NCBI GenBank assembly: GCA_016432725.1
Contig: JACJDG010000003.1
Span: forward strand, 4,774,001 to 4,838,000
From: Streptomyces sp. DHE7-1
GTDB taxonomy: Bacteria; Actinomycetota; Actinomycetes; Streptomycetales; Streptomycetaceae
DNA: 64,000 nt
Reading direction: 5' to 3'
In this document: piece after piece, positions 54,852 through 64,000 of the stretch
Layout: every line of letters starts with the position of its first letter
Position numbering within the stretch: position 1 is the first letter of the stretch
Position numbers and translations under genes: made by a program
The notes under the pieces: generated by a model
The model's database searches: none
What the model was told of the DNA's origin: nothing
Seen by the model: only the letters and a program-made list of their open reading frames with translations

Positions 54852-55877
54852 ATGCCAGGCGCCATCTATGCCGAAGGCCTGGTGAAGACCTTCGGCGACG
54901 TAAGGGCACTGGACGGCGTAGACCTCGATGTCCCCGAGGGCACCGTCCTCGGCCTGCTCGGGCCGAACGGCGCCGGCAAGACGACCGCGGTCCGCTGTCT
55001 GACGACCCTGCTGCGGCCCGACAGCGGACGGGCGGTCGTGGCGGGCGTGGACGTCCTCAAGGACCCCGACGCCGTACGCCGCTCCATCGGCCTGTCCGGA
55101 CAGTTCGCCGCGGTCGACGAGTACCTGACCGGCCGGGAGAACCTGCAGATGGTCGGACAGCTCTACCAGATGAGGGCGAAGGCGGCCCGGCAGCGCGCGG
55201 TCGAGCTGCTGGAACAGTTCCATCTCACCGACGCCGCCGACCGCCCCGCCAAGACCTACTCCGGCGGCATGCGCCGCCGGCTCGACCTCGCCGCCGCCCT
55301 GGTGGTCTCACCGCCCGTGATGTTCATGGACGAGCCGACCACCGGCCTCGACCCGCGCAACCGCCAGCAGCTCTGGGAGGTCATCAAGCAGCTCGTCTCC
55401 GGCGGCACGACCCTGCTGCTGACCACGCAGTACCTGGAGGAGGCCGACCACCTCGCCCACGACATAGCGGTCGTCGACCACGGCCGGGTCATCGCCAAGG
55501 GCACGTCCGACCAGCTCAAGGCCCGTACCGGCGGCGAGCGCGTCGAGGTCGTCGTGCACGAGCGCGAGCACATCGCGACCGCCGCCGAGGTGCTGCGCGG
55601 CTTCGGCAAGGGCGAGACCACGGTCGAGGAGCACACCCGCAAGCTCACCGTGCCCGTCACCGGCGGTGCCAAGCTGCTCGCCGAGGTCATCCGGGAGCTG
55701 GACGGCCGGGGGATCGAGATGGACGACATCGGACTGCGCCGCCCCACCCTCGACGACGTCTTCCTCTCCCTGACCGGACACGTGGCCGAGGACGAGGAGA
55801 CCGGCGGGAACGGCCGGCGGGCCGGCAAGGCGGGCAAGGCCAGCAAGGGTGCCAAGGGCAAGGAGACCGTGAAATGA
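54852..55877 (+). CDS. ABC exporter ATP-binding protein (DrrA-like)
   Basis: ATPase of a drug- or lipid-type exporter, 341 residues. Walker A LLGPNGAGKTTAVRCL, signature YSGGMRRRLDLAAAL, Walker B VMFMDEPTTGLD, H-loop LLTTQYLEEADHLA. The C-terminal DrrA-type domain follows and ends in a Lys/Gly-rich tail (GKAGKASKGAKGK). ATG 54852 follows GGAGA. The stop overlaps the permease start by 4 nt (ATGA), so the genes are translationally coupled. Confidence 0.9.
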   Translation: MPGAIYAEGLVKTFGDVRALDGVDLDVPEGTVLGLLGPNGAGKTTAVRCLTTLLRPDSGRAVVAGVDVLKDPDAVRRSIGLSGQFAAVDEYLTGRENLQMVGQLYQMRAKAARQRAVELLEQFHLTDAADRPAKTYSGGMRRRLDLAAALVVSPPVMFMDEPTTGLDPRNRQQLWEVIKQLVSGGTTLLLTTQYLEEADHLAHDIAVVDHGRVIAKGTSDQLKARTGGERVEVVVHEREHIATAAEVLRGFGKGETTVEEHTRKLTVPVTGGAKLLAEVIRELDGRGIEMDDIGLRRPTLDDVFLSLTGHVAEDEETGGNGRRAGKAGKASKGAKGKETVK

Positions 55878-56725
55878 GTGCCGTGACCGAAGCCGCGCCC
55901 CTCGCGGCCCCCGGCAACCCCGTCGGCCGGTCCGTCCGTGACTCGCTGATCGTCGCCAAGCGCAATCTGATCCGCATGTGCCGGATCCCCGAGATGGTCA
56001 TCTTCGGACTGATCCAGCCGATCATGTTCGTGGTGCTGTTCACCTACGTGTTCGGCGGCTCGATCCAGGTCGGCGGTTCCAGCTCCACACAGGCCTACCG
56101 CGAGTTCCTGATGGCCGGCATCTTCGCGCAGACCGTCACGTTCGCCACGGCGGGCGCGGGCGCGGGCATCGCCGACGACATGCACAAGGGCCTCATCGAC
56201 CGCTTCCGCTCCCTGCCCATGGCGCGCGGCGCGGTGCTGACCGGGCGGACCCTCGCGGACCTGGTCCAGACGGCGCTCACCCTGCTCGTCCTCGCCGTGG
56301 TGGCGCTGCTGGTCGGCTGGCGCACGCACGAGAACCTCGGCAAGGTGCTCGCCGGGTTCGGCCTGCTCCTGCTGCTCGGGTACGCGTTCTCCTGGATCGG
56401 CGCGCTCATCGGCCTTTCCGTGCGCACCCCCGAGGCGGCCACCTCGGGCGGCCTGATCTGGCTGTTTCCGCTGACGTTCATCTCGAACGCGTTCGTCGAC
56501 GCCAACAAGATGCCGCCGTTCCTGCGGCACATCGCGGAGTGGAACCCGTTCAGCGCCACCGTGCAGGCGTGCCGTGAGCTGTTCGGCAACTTCCCCCCGG
56601 GCTACAAGACCCCGGACGCCTGGCCCATGCAGCACTCCGTGTGGGTCTCGCTGATCTGGTCGGTCCTGATCACCGTGGCCTTCCGCACACTCGCGGTCCG
56701 CAAGTACCGCTCGGCCACCGCGTGA
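55874..56725 (+). CDS. ABC-2 type permease (DrrB-like)
   Basis: A 283-residue ABC-2 membrane protein with six predicted helices. The first is around EMVIFGLIQPIMFVVLFTYV. The central region is LADLVQTALTLLVLAVVALL and FGLLLLLGYAFSWIGALIGL, and the last helix precedes RTLAVRKYRSATA. The ABC-2 signature PLTFISNAFVDANKMP is present. It partners the overlapping ATPase; the exported compound is unknown. Confidence 0.9.
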   Translation: MSAVTEAAPLAAPGNPVGRSVRDSLIVAKRNLIRMCRIPEMVIFGLIQPIMFVVLFTYVFGGSIQVGGSSSTQAYREFLMAGIFAQTVTFATAGAGAGIADDMHKGLIDRFRSLPMARGAVLTGRTLADLVQTALTLLVLAVVALLVGWRTHENLGKVLAGFGLLLLLGYAFSWIGALIGLSVRTPEAATSGGLIWLFPLTFISNAFVDANKMPPFLRHIAEWNPFSATVQACRELFGNFPPGYKTPDAWPMQHSVWVSLIWSVLITVAFRTLAVRKYRSATA

Positions 56726-56753
56726 CGGCGGCCGCCGTGTGAGGGCATGAAGA

Positions 56754-56783
56754 CGCCCCCGGTGTCCTGGGACGCCGGGGGCG
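56754..56783. terminator. bidirectional terminator
   Basis: CGCCCCCGGTGTCC pairs with GGACGCCGGGGGCG (one weak pair) with a 2-nt loop, between the convergent permease and greA genes. Confidence 0.75.
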
Positions 56784-56806
56784 CGACATGGGACCGGTCC
56801 GGTGGA

Positions 56807-57307
56807 TCAGCCTGAGTACGGCTCGGCCTTCAGGATCCGCACGGAGGCCTTCTTGCCGTTCGGCAGCTCGTACTCCGCGTCCTCGCCGACCTTGTGGCCG
56901 ATGACGCCGGCGCCGAGCGGCGACTGCGGCGAGTAGGTCTCGACATCCGCGCTCGCGTACTCGCGGGAGGCGAGCAGGAACGTCATCGTGTCGTCCTCGT
57001 CACCGTCGAAGGCGATCGTGACGACCATGCCCGGCGCGACGGCGCCGTCGGCGGAGGCCGGAGCCTCGCCGACCTGGGCGTTCTCCAGAAGCTGGGTCAG
57101 CTGGCGCACACGGAGCTCCTGCTTGCCCTGCTCCTCCTTGGCAGCGTGGTACCCGCCGTTCTCGCGCAGGTCGCCCTCCTCACGCGCGGCCGCGATCTTG
57201 GCGGCGATCTCCGTGCGCGCAGGACCAGTAAGGTACGCAAGCTCGTCCTTGAGCTTGTTGTACGCCTCCTGGGTCAGCCAGGTGACGTTCTCGCTGGTCT
57301 GGGTCAC
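56807..57307 (-). CDS. greA: transcription elongation factor GreA
   Basis: Reactivates stalled RNA polymerase by stimulating transcript cleavage. The 166-residue protein has an N-terminal coiled coil (LTQEAYNKLKDELAYLTGPA, then REEGDLRENGGYHAAKEEQG with the acidic tip residues) and a C-terminal FKBP-like domain ending ELPNGKKASVRILKAEPYSG. GTG start 57307 behind GAGGAG. Confidence 0.94.
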   Translation of the reverse strand: MTQTSENVTWLTQEAYNKLKDELAYLTGPARTEIAAKIAAAREEGDLRENGGYHAAKEEQGKQELRVRQLTQLLENAQVGEAPASADGAVAPGMVVTIAFDGDEDDTMTFLLASREYASADVETYSPQSPLGAGVIGHKVGEDAEYELPNGKKASVRILKAEPYSG

Positions 57308-57468
57308 AGGGTGCTCCTCGTCGGTACTGGGAAATACAAAGCATCGCCCTACCCAGAAGAATGTTCCCTCTTGGATGGGCGAAACCACGAGCCTAACAAT
57401 TCAATGGCGGAAGGGGGAGGACATAAGCCATCAGAATCACATCGACGCAGGTCACGAACTGCGCATGG

Positions 57469-57867
57469 TCAGCCGGCGTGGCAGCCGAGCAGCTCGGCCG
57501 TCGTGCCCTTGGCCGTCGTACGGAGCGTGACGACCTTGTCGATGCTCGTGGCCGGGCCGGTGAAGCGGAAGTCGGCCCGTCCCACCTCGGCGCCGTCGGC
57601 CGACTGGGAGCGCAGCGTGCAGTAGCCGGAGGCGCCGGAGTCCTTGTGCACCTCGAGATGGATCCGCACCGCGTCGTCGGAGGCCTTGAACGTGATCACC
57701 TGCGCGCTGATCTCGTTCTGCGCGATGTAGTGGTAGGCGAAGTAGCCGATCAGGGCGAGGAGGGCCGCGCCCAGCAGTGATCCGGCGATCCTGAGCTTGC
57801 GGTCGGCCCGCTCGTCCGAGGAGCGGCCGTAGCGGCCCTCGGGCAGCCGCGTGCTCGCCGTACCCAT
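57469..57867 (-). CDS. DUF4307 family membrane protein
   Basis: A 132-residue protein with a basic cytosolic N-terminus (RYGRSSDERADRKLRI), one helix GSLLGAALLALIGYFAYHYI and an extracytoplasmic Ig-like domain with two Cys (GYCTLRSQSADGAEVG and LLGCHAG). This matches DUF4307, conserved next to mca across actinomycetes. Divergent from mca. Confidence 0.85.
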   Translation of the reverse strand: MGTASTRLPEGRYGRSSDERADRKLRIAGSLLGAALLALIGYFAYHYIAQNEISAQVITFKASDDAVRIHLEVHKDSGASGYCTLRSQSADGAEVGRADFRFTGPATSIDKVVTLRTTAKGTTAELLGCHAG

Positions 57868-57968
57868 GATCGTCCTCTCCGCGGAATTAATCGCCCCCCG
57901 ATTCCGTCACTATAGAAGCCTGCGATTGCGCCGAAGACACGGGGCGCCGACTTACCGAGGATTGAGTC

Positions 57969-58850
57969 TTGACTGACCAGCTGCGACTGATGGCCGTTCA
58001 CGCGCACCCCGACGACGAGTCGAGCAAGGGCGCGGCCACCATGGCGAAGTACGTGGCCGAGGGGGTGGACGTGCTGGTGGTGACCTGCACCGGCGGCGAG
58101 CGCGGGTCCATCCTCAACCCGAAGCTGCAGGGTGACACCTACATCGAGGAACACATCCACGAGGTGCGCAAGAAGGAGATGGACGAGGCCCGGGAGATCC
58201 TCGGTGTCCGGCAGGAGTGGCTGGGCTTCGTCGACTCCGGTCTGCCCGAGGGCGACCCGCTGCCGCCGCTGCCCGAGGGCTGCTTCGCCCTGGAGGACGT
58301 CGACAAGGCGGCCGGCGAGCTGGTGAAGCAGATCCGCTCCTTCCGTCCGCAGGTGATCACCACCTACGACGAGAACGGCGGCTACCCGCACCCCGACCAC
58401 ATCATGACCCACAAGATCTCGATGGTGGCGTTCGAGGGCGCGGCGGACGCCGAGAAGTACCCCGAGGCCGAGTACGGCCCCGTCCACCAGCCGCGCAAGC
58501 TCTACTACAACCAGGGCTTCAACCGCCCCCGCACCGAGGCCCTGCACCACGCGATGCTCGACCGCGGCCTGGAGTCGCCGTACGGGGACTGGCTGAAGCG
58601 CTGGAAGGAGTTCGAGCGCGTCGAGCGCACGCTGACCACGCACGTCCCGTGCGCGGACTTCTTCGAGGTCCGCGACAAGGCGCTGATCGCGCACGCCACC
58701 CAGATCGACCCCGACGGCGGCTGGTTCCGGGTGCCGATGGACCTGCAGAAGGAGGTCTGGCCGACGGAGGAGTACGAGCTGGCGAAGTCCCTCGTCGACA
58801 CCTCCCTCCCCGAGGACGACCTCTTCGCGGGCATCCGGGACAATGCCTGA
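57969..58850 (+). CDS. mca: mycothiol S-conjugate amidase
   Basis: Cleaves mycothiol S-conjugates during detoxification, releasing mercapturic acids. The 293-residue protein of the LmbE/PIG-L fold has the zinc motif AVHAHPDDESSKGAA and the second site NGGYPHPDHIMTHKISM, with Asp and His ligands. TTG start 57969 follows AGGA. Length and motifs separate it from MshB deacetylase. The small membrane protein gene starts 1 nt after its stop. Confidence 0.94.
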   Translation: MTDQLRLMAVHAHPDDESSKGAATMAKYVAEGVDVLVVTCTGGERGSILNPKLQGDTYIEEHIHEVRKKEMDEAREILGVRQEWLGFVDSGLPEGDPLPPLPEGCFALEDVDKAAGELVKQIRSFRPQVITTYDENGGYPHPDHIMTHKISMVAFEGAADAEKYPEAEYGPVHQPRKLYYNQGFNRPRTEALHHAMLDRGLESPYGDWLKRWKEFERVERTLTTHVPCADFFEVRDKALIAHATQIDPDGGWFRVPMDLQKEVWPTEEYELAKSLVDTSLPEDDLFAGIRDNA

Positions 58851-58851
58851 C

Positions 58852-59075
58852 ATGAGCGCAAGCCTGGCACTGACGCATCTCGTCCCCTCGCCAAGGAGGT
58901 CGACGAGAACAAGGTCACCCCCGGCGTCCTCGGCTTCATCGTGTTCGCGGTGATGGCCGTGGCCGTGTGGGGCCTGATGAAGTCGATGAGCAAGCAGATG
59001 CAGAAGGTCGACTTCAAGGAGGCCCCCGAAGCCGGGGCCGAGGAGCAGAGCGAATCCAAGGCGCCACGGGGCTGA
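58852..59075 (+). CDS. small membrane protein coupled to mca (one apparent frameshift)
   Basis: Begins MSASLALTHLVP. A base is missing near 58885. It then reads AKEVDENKVTPGVLGFIVFA and VMAVAVWGLMKSM, one membrane helix, followed by QMQKVDFKEAPEAGAEEQSE. Restored length is 74 residues. One-nucleotide spacing from mca implies co-translation. Function unknown. Confidence 0.75.
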
Positions 59076-59085
59076 CCCGGGGGCG

Positions 59086-62000
59086 TCAGCTCCGCGCCGG
59101 AACCGCCACCCCCATCACCTCACGGGCGTGGCGGTCCGGCGTCATGCGCAGACGCCACGCCTGCCAGCCCGCCTCCAGGCTCACGCCCCGCTCCAGCAGC
59201 AGGGCGTAGGCCGGCACCCACTCGTCCAGCTTCTCGTCCCGCAGCGGATGGGAGGCGCGGGCGAGCTGGGCCAGCTCCTCCTGGGCCACCGCAGTGCCCA
59301 CCTCCACCCCGCCCGGTGCCGCGTACGGCAGCAGGGTGCAGCGCAGGAACCGCGCCCAGTCCTCGCCGCGGCGGTCGCCGTAGGACGTGAACAGGGTCAG
59401 CGCCTCGTCGCACAGCGCCAGCGCCTGCTGGATCCGGGCGTTGCCCGCGTCCACCACCGCCAGCTCCAGACAGCTCCATGCCTCGCCGTGGGCGACGCCG
59501 ATGCGCTGGAAGTCCGCGCGGGCGTCGACGAGCAGCTGCCGGGCGAAGCCCGAGTTGCGCAGCGAGCCGGTCTGCGCGGCCCGCTGGTCCCGGGTGACCC
59601 GCGCCGCGTGGTGCCGGGCGCAGGCCAGCCCGTAGACGTCCCGCATCCGGGAGAACATCTGCCGGGACCGCTCCAGCTCCCGGACCGCCCGGTCCAGCTC
59701 CCCCGTCTCCTCCAGCGCCTGCCCCAGGTGGAACAGCGTCCAGGCCTCGCCGCGCGCGTCCTCGTTCTCCCGGTGCCGCGCCGCCGCCCGGCGCAGGGCC
59801 TCCACCGCGGGAGCTGCGTCCCCGTCGACCAGCCGCGCCCGGGCGAGCTGGGTCAGCGCCCAGGCCTCGCCGCGCGCGTCGTGCGTCTGGCCGTAGCGCT
59901 CCAGGGCGGCCCGCAGCTCCGTCTCCGCCCTCGGCACGTCGCCCATGCGCAGCGCGAGCTGGCCGAGCTGGAAGTGCGCCCACGCCTCCCCGTGCAGCGA
60001 GCCGCCCTGCCGGTGCAGGACCAGTGAGCGGGTGAGCAGGTCCAGGGCCTCCGGGAGCCGGGCCCGGTCGCGCTGCACCGCGGCCAGCGCGTGCATCGTC
60101 CAGGCCCGGTCGGTCGCCAGCTCCTCGGCCGTCTGCAGGTCCAGGGCCTCCTGCAGCCGGGCCGCGGCCTCGGTGAGGTTGCCCTGGTGGTGCAGGGTGA
60201 TCCCGAGCGAGCACAGCGCGCGGGCCGCGCCCGCGTCGTGGTGGGCCTCCCGGTAGAGGTCGACCACGGAGGCCAGCGTGGTGCGCGCCTTGTCCAGCTC
60301 GCCGAGCTGCCGGGCCGCGATACCGGTGCGCCACTGCACCGAGCGCATCAGCAGGCCCTCGTCCACGGCCTGCGCCAGCTCGCTGATCTCACCGAGGCGG
60401 TAGAGGTCACCGCGCAGCAGGCAGTAGTCGCACAGGGCGCCGAGCAGGTTCTGCACGGCGGCCTGGTCCACGCCCTCGGCGTGGCGCAGGGCGGCCGTGA
60501 TGAAGCTGGACTCGTCGTCCAGCCAGCGCAGCGCCTCGTCCAGCGAGGTGAAGCCGTGCCCGCCGAACTGGTTCGAGCGCGTCGACATGTTGCCGTCGAC
60601 CAGGCGCAGCACCGAGTCGGCCAGCTCCGCGTAGTTCACGACCAGCCGCTCCTGCGCGGCCGTCCGCTCGGCCGGGTCCTCCTCGTCCAGCAGCCGCGCC
60701 TGGGCGAAGGCCCGGACCAGGTCGTGCAGCCGGTAGCGGCTGCCGCGCACGTGGTCGATCAGACCGGCGTCCGCGAGGGCCGCCAGATGCCGGGTGGCCT
60801 CCGGCTCGTCGGTGGCCAGCAGGGCGGCGGCGGCCGCCGCGCCGAGCGAGGCCCGGCCGGCCAGCGCCAGCCTGCGCAGCAGCCGGCGTGTGGGGTCCGG
60901 CTGGTCGGTGTAGCGCAGCCACAGCGCCCGCTCCACCGGTTCGACCGGGCCGTACGCGCCGAGGTCCGAGGCGAGCTGCCGGGGCGAACGCGGGCCGAGC
61001 GAGGAGCCGGCGACGCGCAGCGCCATCGGCAGCCCCCCGCACAACTCACGCACCCGGTCGGCGGATTCCGCGTCGTACGGGCCCGAGGTGTCCCGCGCCG
61101 TCGCCCCCAGCAGTTCCTCGGCGCCCGCCGCGTCCAGCTCCCGCACCGGCAGGTGGTGCACCCAGGCGCCCAGCTCCGCGGGCAGTTCGAGCGGGGTGCG
61201 GGCGGTGACCAGCACCAGGCTGTCGGAGTGCTCGGGCACCAGGGCGCGCACCTGCTCGGGGTCCGAGGCGTCGTCCAGCACGATCGTCACCGGAAGGCCG
61301 GTCAGATGCCGGTGGTACAGCTCGGACAGCCGCTTGACCTGCTGATCGGGGGAGGAACGCTCACGGAACAGCAACTGCTCGCGGGGCGCGCCGAGCCGGT
61401 TCAGCAGATGCAGCAGCGCGTCCCGGACGGGCAGCGGCGGCTCGTCCCGGCTGCCGCCGCGCAGGTCCACGACGACCGCGCCGCGGAAGTGGTCCCTGAG
61501 GTCGTGCGCCGCGCGGACCGCGAGTGCCGTACGGCCCGAGCCGGGCTCGCCGTGCAGCACGACCACCGTCGGCCGGGTCTCGGTGGCCGCCCGGGCCGCC
61601 TGCGCCCACTGCCTGATCCGGGCCAGCTCCGGCCGGCGGCCCGCGAACGGCCCGTCCGGCTCCGGCAGTTGCCCGAAGGACTGCTCCAGCACCGTGCGCC
61701 TGCGGGCCGCCGCGCTCTTGTCGGCGCCGCGCAGCGCCGGGCCGGTCTTCTTCTTCGGTCCGGTGGAGGCGGTGAGCACCCGCTGCTGGTCGAGGAACGG
61801 GCGGATGCCGCGCACCTCCAGCGCGGTCAGCCACTGCAGCCGGAGCTGCTCCGGGCCCCCGGGCTGACCGGCCTCGCCTGCCCGGTGATGGGCGGCCGGC
61901 AGATGGGAGCCGGCCACCTTCACCACCGTCGCGGCGGCGCCCACCACGCCCACGGTGACGCCCGCGCCGACGGCCGTACCGGCGCCGGTGCCCAGGGACA

Positions 62001-62289
62001 GGTCGGCGACGGCGGCGGCCACCGCGGCGACGGCCGCCACCAGCAGGGCCGTTCCGGCTCCCTCGCGCGCGTAGCGCTGGCCGAAGGTGAGCCGGCCCGC
62101 GTCGGCCTCGTCGAGCGCGCGGACGTAGGTCTCGTACTCCTCGGCGGCCTGCTGCGCCATCGTGTCCAGCGAGCCGCGCGCCCGCGACAGCAGCGACTGC
62201 CCGTCGACGCGGCCGCCGGAGCGCCGCACCTCCTCGTCCACGGCGCGCGCCAGCAGCCGCTCGGCCTCGGTCCGATGGCCGTCCCGCAT
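59086..62289 (-). CDS. large NB-ARC-type NTPase with TPR repeats, regulator-like
   Basis: A 1067-residue protein from ATG 62289 behind AGGGGGAC. The N-terminal region has a helical segment and a hydrophobic stretch (about 75-125, ALLVAAVAAVAAAVADLSLG). The NTPase domain (about 235-500) has the Walker A-like VVLHGEPGSGRTALAV, with Arg where the invariant Lys is expected, Walker B-like LPVTIVLDDASDPEQV and the NB-ARC GLPMAL-type segment CGGLPMALRVAGSSL. The C-terminal ~550 residues are TPR repeats. The layout is like AfsR without the SARP DNA-binding domain. ATP binding may be weak or absent given the Arg. Confidence 0.85.
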   Translation of the reverse strand: MRDGHRTEAERLLARAVDEEVRRSGGRVDGQSLLSRARGSLDTMAQQAAEEYETYVRALDEADAGRLTFGQRYAREGAGTALLVAAVAAVAAAVADLSLGTGAGTAVGAGVTVGVVGAAATVVKVAGSHLPAAHHRAGEAGQPGGPEQLRLQWLTALEVRGIRPFLDQQRVLTASTGPKKKTGPALRGADKSAAARRRTVLEQSFGQLPEPDGPFAGRRPELARIRQWAQAARAATETRPTVVVLHGEPGSGRTALAVRAAHDLRDHFRGAVVVDLRGGSRDEPPLPVRDALLHLLNRLGAPREQLLFRERSSPDQQVKRLSELYHRHLTGLPVTIVLDDASDPEQVRALVPEHSDSLVLVTARTPLELPAELGAWVHHLPVRELDAAGAEELLGATARDTSGPYDAESADRVRELCGGLPMALRVAGSSLGPRSPRQLASDLGAYGPVEPVERALWLRYTDQPDPTRRLLRRLALAGRASLGAAAAAALLATDEPEATRHLAALADAGLIDHVRGSRYRLHDLVRAFAQARLLDEEDPAERTAAQERLVVNYAELADSVLRLVDGNMSTRSNQFGGHGFTSLDEALRWLDDESSFITAALRHAEGVDQAAVQNLLGALCDYCLLRGDLYRLGEISELAQAVDEGLLMRSVQWRTGIAARQLGELDKARTTLASVVDLYREAHHDAGAARALCSLGITLHHQGNLTEAAARLQEALDLQTAEELATDRAWTMHALAAVQRDRARLPEALDLLTRSLVLHRQGGSLHGEAWAHFQLGQLALRMGDVPRAETELRAALERYGQTHDARGEAWALTQLARARLVDGDAAPAVEALRRAAARHRENEDARGEAWTLFHLGQALEETGELDRAVRELERSRQMFSRMRDVYGLACARHHAARVTRDQRAAQTGSLRNSGFARQLLVDARADFQRIGVAHGEAWSCLELAVVDAGNARIQQALALCDEALTLFTSYGDRRGEDWARFLRCTLLPYAAPGGVEVGTAVAQEELAQLARASHPLRDEKLDEWVPAYALLLERGVSLEAGWQAWRLRMTPDRHAREVMGVAVPARS

Positions 62290-62569
62290 GTCCCGTCCCC
62301 CTGTCGGCGACAACTCCGTTGCCTACGAGTGTCCTTCGGGGACGGCGGCTTGGCGAGGGGGCGACGATCAGCGGATGGGTGCGGATTTCGTGACAACTCC
62401 CTTGTCAGCGGCCTGTTTTCGGTGGCGTGACGAAGTGCTTTCCTCACCCGTACGCGGTGCCTTGCGCGATAATCGGACGGGGGCCGCGACATGCGGGAAG
62501 GGCTCGGACGTCCCGCGGGGCACGGCCTGGGCGCGGTCCGTCACACACGACGGTGAAGGACTGGCACTC

Positions 62570-63654
62570 ATGACGACGCCCACGATCGAGCTCAAGCCCT
62601 CCGCGAACCCGCGGTCCGACGCGGAGCGCGAGGCGATTCTGGCCGCCCCCGGCTACGGCCGGTACTTCACGGACCACATGGTGACGGTCAAGTGGACGCG
62701 GGGCCGCGGCTGGCACGACGCCGAACTGGTCCCGTACGCGCCGCTGACCATCGACCCGGCGAACAAGACCCTGCACTACTCCCAGACGATCTTCGAGGGC
62801 TTCAAGGCGTACCGCCTGCCCGACGGCACGGTGGCCACCTTCCGCCCCGGGCCAACGCGGAGCGCTTCCAGGCCTCGGCCCGCCGCATGGCCATGCCGGA
62901 GCTGCCCACCGAGCTGTTCCTCGCCGCGTGCGACGCGCTGGTGCGGCAGGACCGCGCCTGGGTGCCCGGCTCCGCCGAGGCCGCCCTGTACCTGCGGCCC
63001 TTCATGATCGCCACCGAGGTCGGGCTGGGCGTGCGGCCCGCCGACGAGTTCCTCTTCATCGTGATCGCCTCGCCCGTCGGCGCCTACTTCCCCGGCGGCG
63101 TCGAGCCGGTCTCCGTCTGGATCTCCGAGGACTACGTCCGTGCCGCCAAGGGCGGCACCGGCGCCGCGAAGACCGGCGGCAACTACGCCGCCTCGCTGGT
63201 CGCCCAGGCCGAGGCCGCCGAGCACGGCTGCGACCAGGTGGTCTGGCTGGACGCGGCCGAGCACCGCTGGGTGGAGGAGATGGGCGCCATGAACATGTAC
63301 TTCGTGTACGGCGACCGGGTCGTCACCCCCGAGCTCACCGGCTCCATGCTGCCCGGCATCACCCGCGACTCGCTGCTGGCCATCGCCCGCGACCTCGGCC
63401 TCACCGCGGAGGAGGGCCGGATCTCCACCGAGGACTGGCGGCGGGACGCGGAGAACGGCACCCTCACCGAGGTCTTCGCCTGCGGCACCGCGGCGGTCAT
63501 CACCCCGGTCGGCACGGTCAAGTCCCGGGGCGCCGGGTGGACCCACGGCACCGGCGAGCCCGGCGAGGTCACCATGCGCCTGCGGGCGGCGCTGCTCGAC
63601 GTCCAGACCGGCCGGTCCGAGGACACCCGCGGCTGGCTGCACCGGCACGGCTGA
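62570..63654 (+). CDS. ilvE: branched-chain amino acid aminotransferase (one apparent frameshift)
   Basis: PLP transaminase for Leu/Ile/Val, fold type IV. ATG 62570 (MTTPTIELKPSAN). HYSQTIFEGFKAYRLPDG leads to a break near 62850, then RMAMPELPTELFLAACDALV. The PLP lysine lies in GTGAAKTGGNYAASLV and the C-terminal signature is EVFACGTAAVITPVGTVK. One restored base gives 361 residues. A terminator follows directly. Confidence 0.93.
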
Positions 63655-63666
63655 GCGCACGGACGA

Positions 63667-63702
63667 AGGCCCGCCCCCGCCGGTGCCGACGGGGACGGGC
63701 CT
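63667..63702. terminator. bidirectional terminator after ilvE
   Basis: AGGCCCGCCCCCG pairs with CGGGGACGGGCCT (one mismatch), between ilvE and the convergent TPR gene. Confidence 0.75.
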
Positions 63703-63749
63703 CGGGTCCTCGGCGGGCGCGCGAGGTCAGCGCACCGCCGCCTTTGCCG

Positions 63750-64000
63750 TCACCGGCCCAGCTCGGTGGCCCGGTGCAGCGCCCGCTCGGCCCGGGCCAG
63801 ATGACCGTCCTGCTGCTCCAGCGCGCCCGCGATCTCCACCGCCCGGCGGGCCGCGTCCAGCGACTGCTCGGCGCGGCCCAGGTCGGCCTGGCGCTCGGCC
63901 AGTTCGATGAGCGTCTTGGTGAGGCCGCGCAGCCCGTTCTGGGTCTGCGCCCGCCGCTCGTAGGCGTCCACCAGGCTCTCCGCGAGCAGCACCGGGAACT
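63750..64000 (-). CDS. TPR-like protein, C-terminal end only (cut by window edge)
   Basis: The frame runs in from the right edge and stops at 63750. The visible ~83 residues are helical repeats (AYERRAQTQNGLRGLTKTLI, ELAERQADLGRAEQSLDAAR, HLARAERALHRATELGR), typical tetratricopeptide helices. The rest lies outside the window. Confidence 0.65.
   Translation of the reverse strand, partial: FPVLLAESLVDAYERRAQTQNGLRGLTKTLIELAERQADLGRAEQSLDAARRAVEIAGALEQQDGHLARAERALHRATELGR

Noticed and set aside
62290..62569. Branched-chain leader peptide/attenuator before ilvE
   Set aside because: No short frame rich in Leu/Ile/Val codons followed by alternative hairpins could be found.

Overview
The window is chromosomal DNA from a Streptomyces-type actinomycete. 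The evidence is very high GC with G/C-rich third codon positions, frequent GTG/TTG starts, mycothiol metabolism (Mca), an acyl-CoA carboxylase locus with an epsilon subunit, lipoboxes, an LAxTG sortase signal, and a gene order that I recognise from memory as the S. coelicolor SCO49xx region. No rRNA, tRNA or CRISPR array was seen.

Layout. (1) 1-6.0 kb: minus-strand deoxynucleoside catabolism. It holds purine nucleoside phosphorylase, a phosphohexomutase-family enzyme, deoxyribose-phosphate aldolase and two aldehyde dehydrogenases. An identical 12-bp palindrome sits just upstream of both deoC and the phosphorylase. (2) 6.0-9.1 kb: a GGCT-fold protein, an LpdA-like flavoprotein and a DeoR regulator. 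(3) 9.4-15.9 kb: acyl-CoA carboxylase locus (accA2, maf, a 40-residue membrane peptide, accE, pccB, birA). (4) 15.9-16.75 kb: an array of six related repeat units. (5) 16.9-22.6 kb: adenylate cyclase, enoyl-CoA hydratase, a GAF-GGDEF protein, and hutH carrying a stem-loop insertion. (6) 22.7-35.0 kb: an ATPase-winged helix-kinase fusion, a lipoprotein, a sortase substrate, an L,D-transpeptidase lipoprotein, an ABC exporter and a large subtilase.

(7) 35.03-43.09 kb is an accessory island. It holds a prolyl oligopeptidase, small secreted, membrane and hypothetical proteins, and IS5- and IS630-family remnants. It starts and ends at CTAG and carries 10-bp inverted repeats near both ends. The left CTAG contains the stop codon of the preceding core gene. 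(8) 43.1-64 kb returns to core genes: an XRE regulator/alcohol dehydrogenase pair, an S51 peptidase, a TPR-M48 protease-TPR trio, metB, a sigma-like gene with a small membrane partner, MarR/threonine ammonia-lyase, a Drr-type exporter, greA, mca, a large NTPase-TPR protein and ilvE.

Data quality. Fourteen otherwise conserved genes carry about 19 frameshifts. Nearly all are net one-base deletions in G/C runs, and restoring one base each gives full-length proteins. I treat these as probable sequencing errors, not pseudogenes. The true pseudogenes are the transposase fragments in the island and the acetyltransferase gene beside them.
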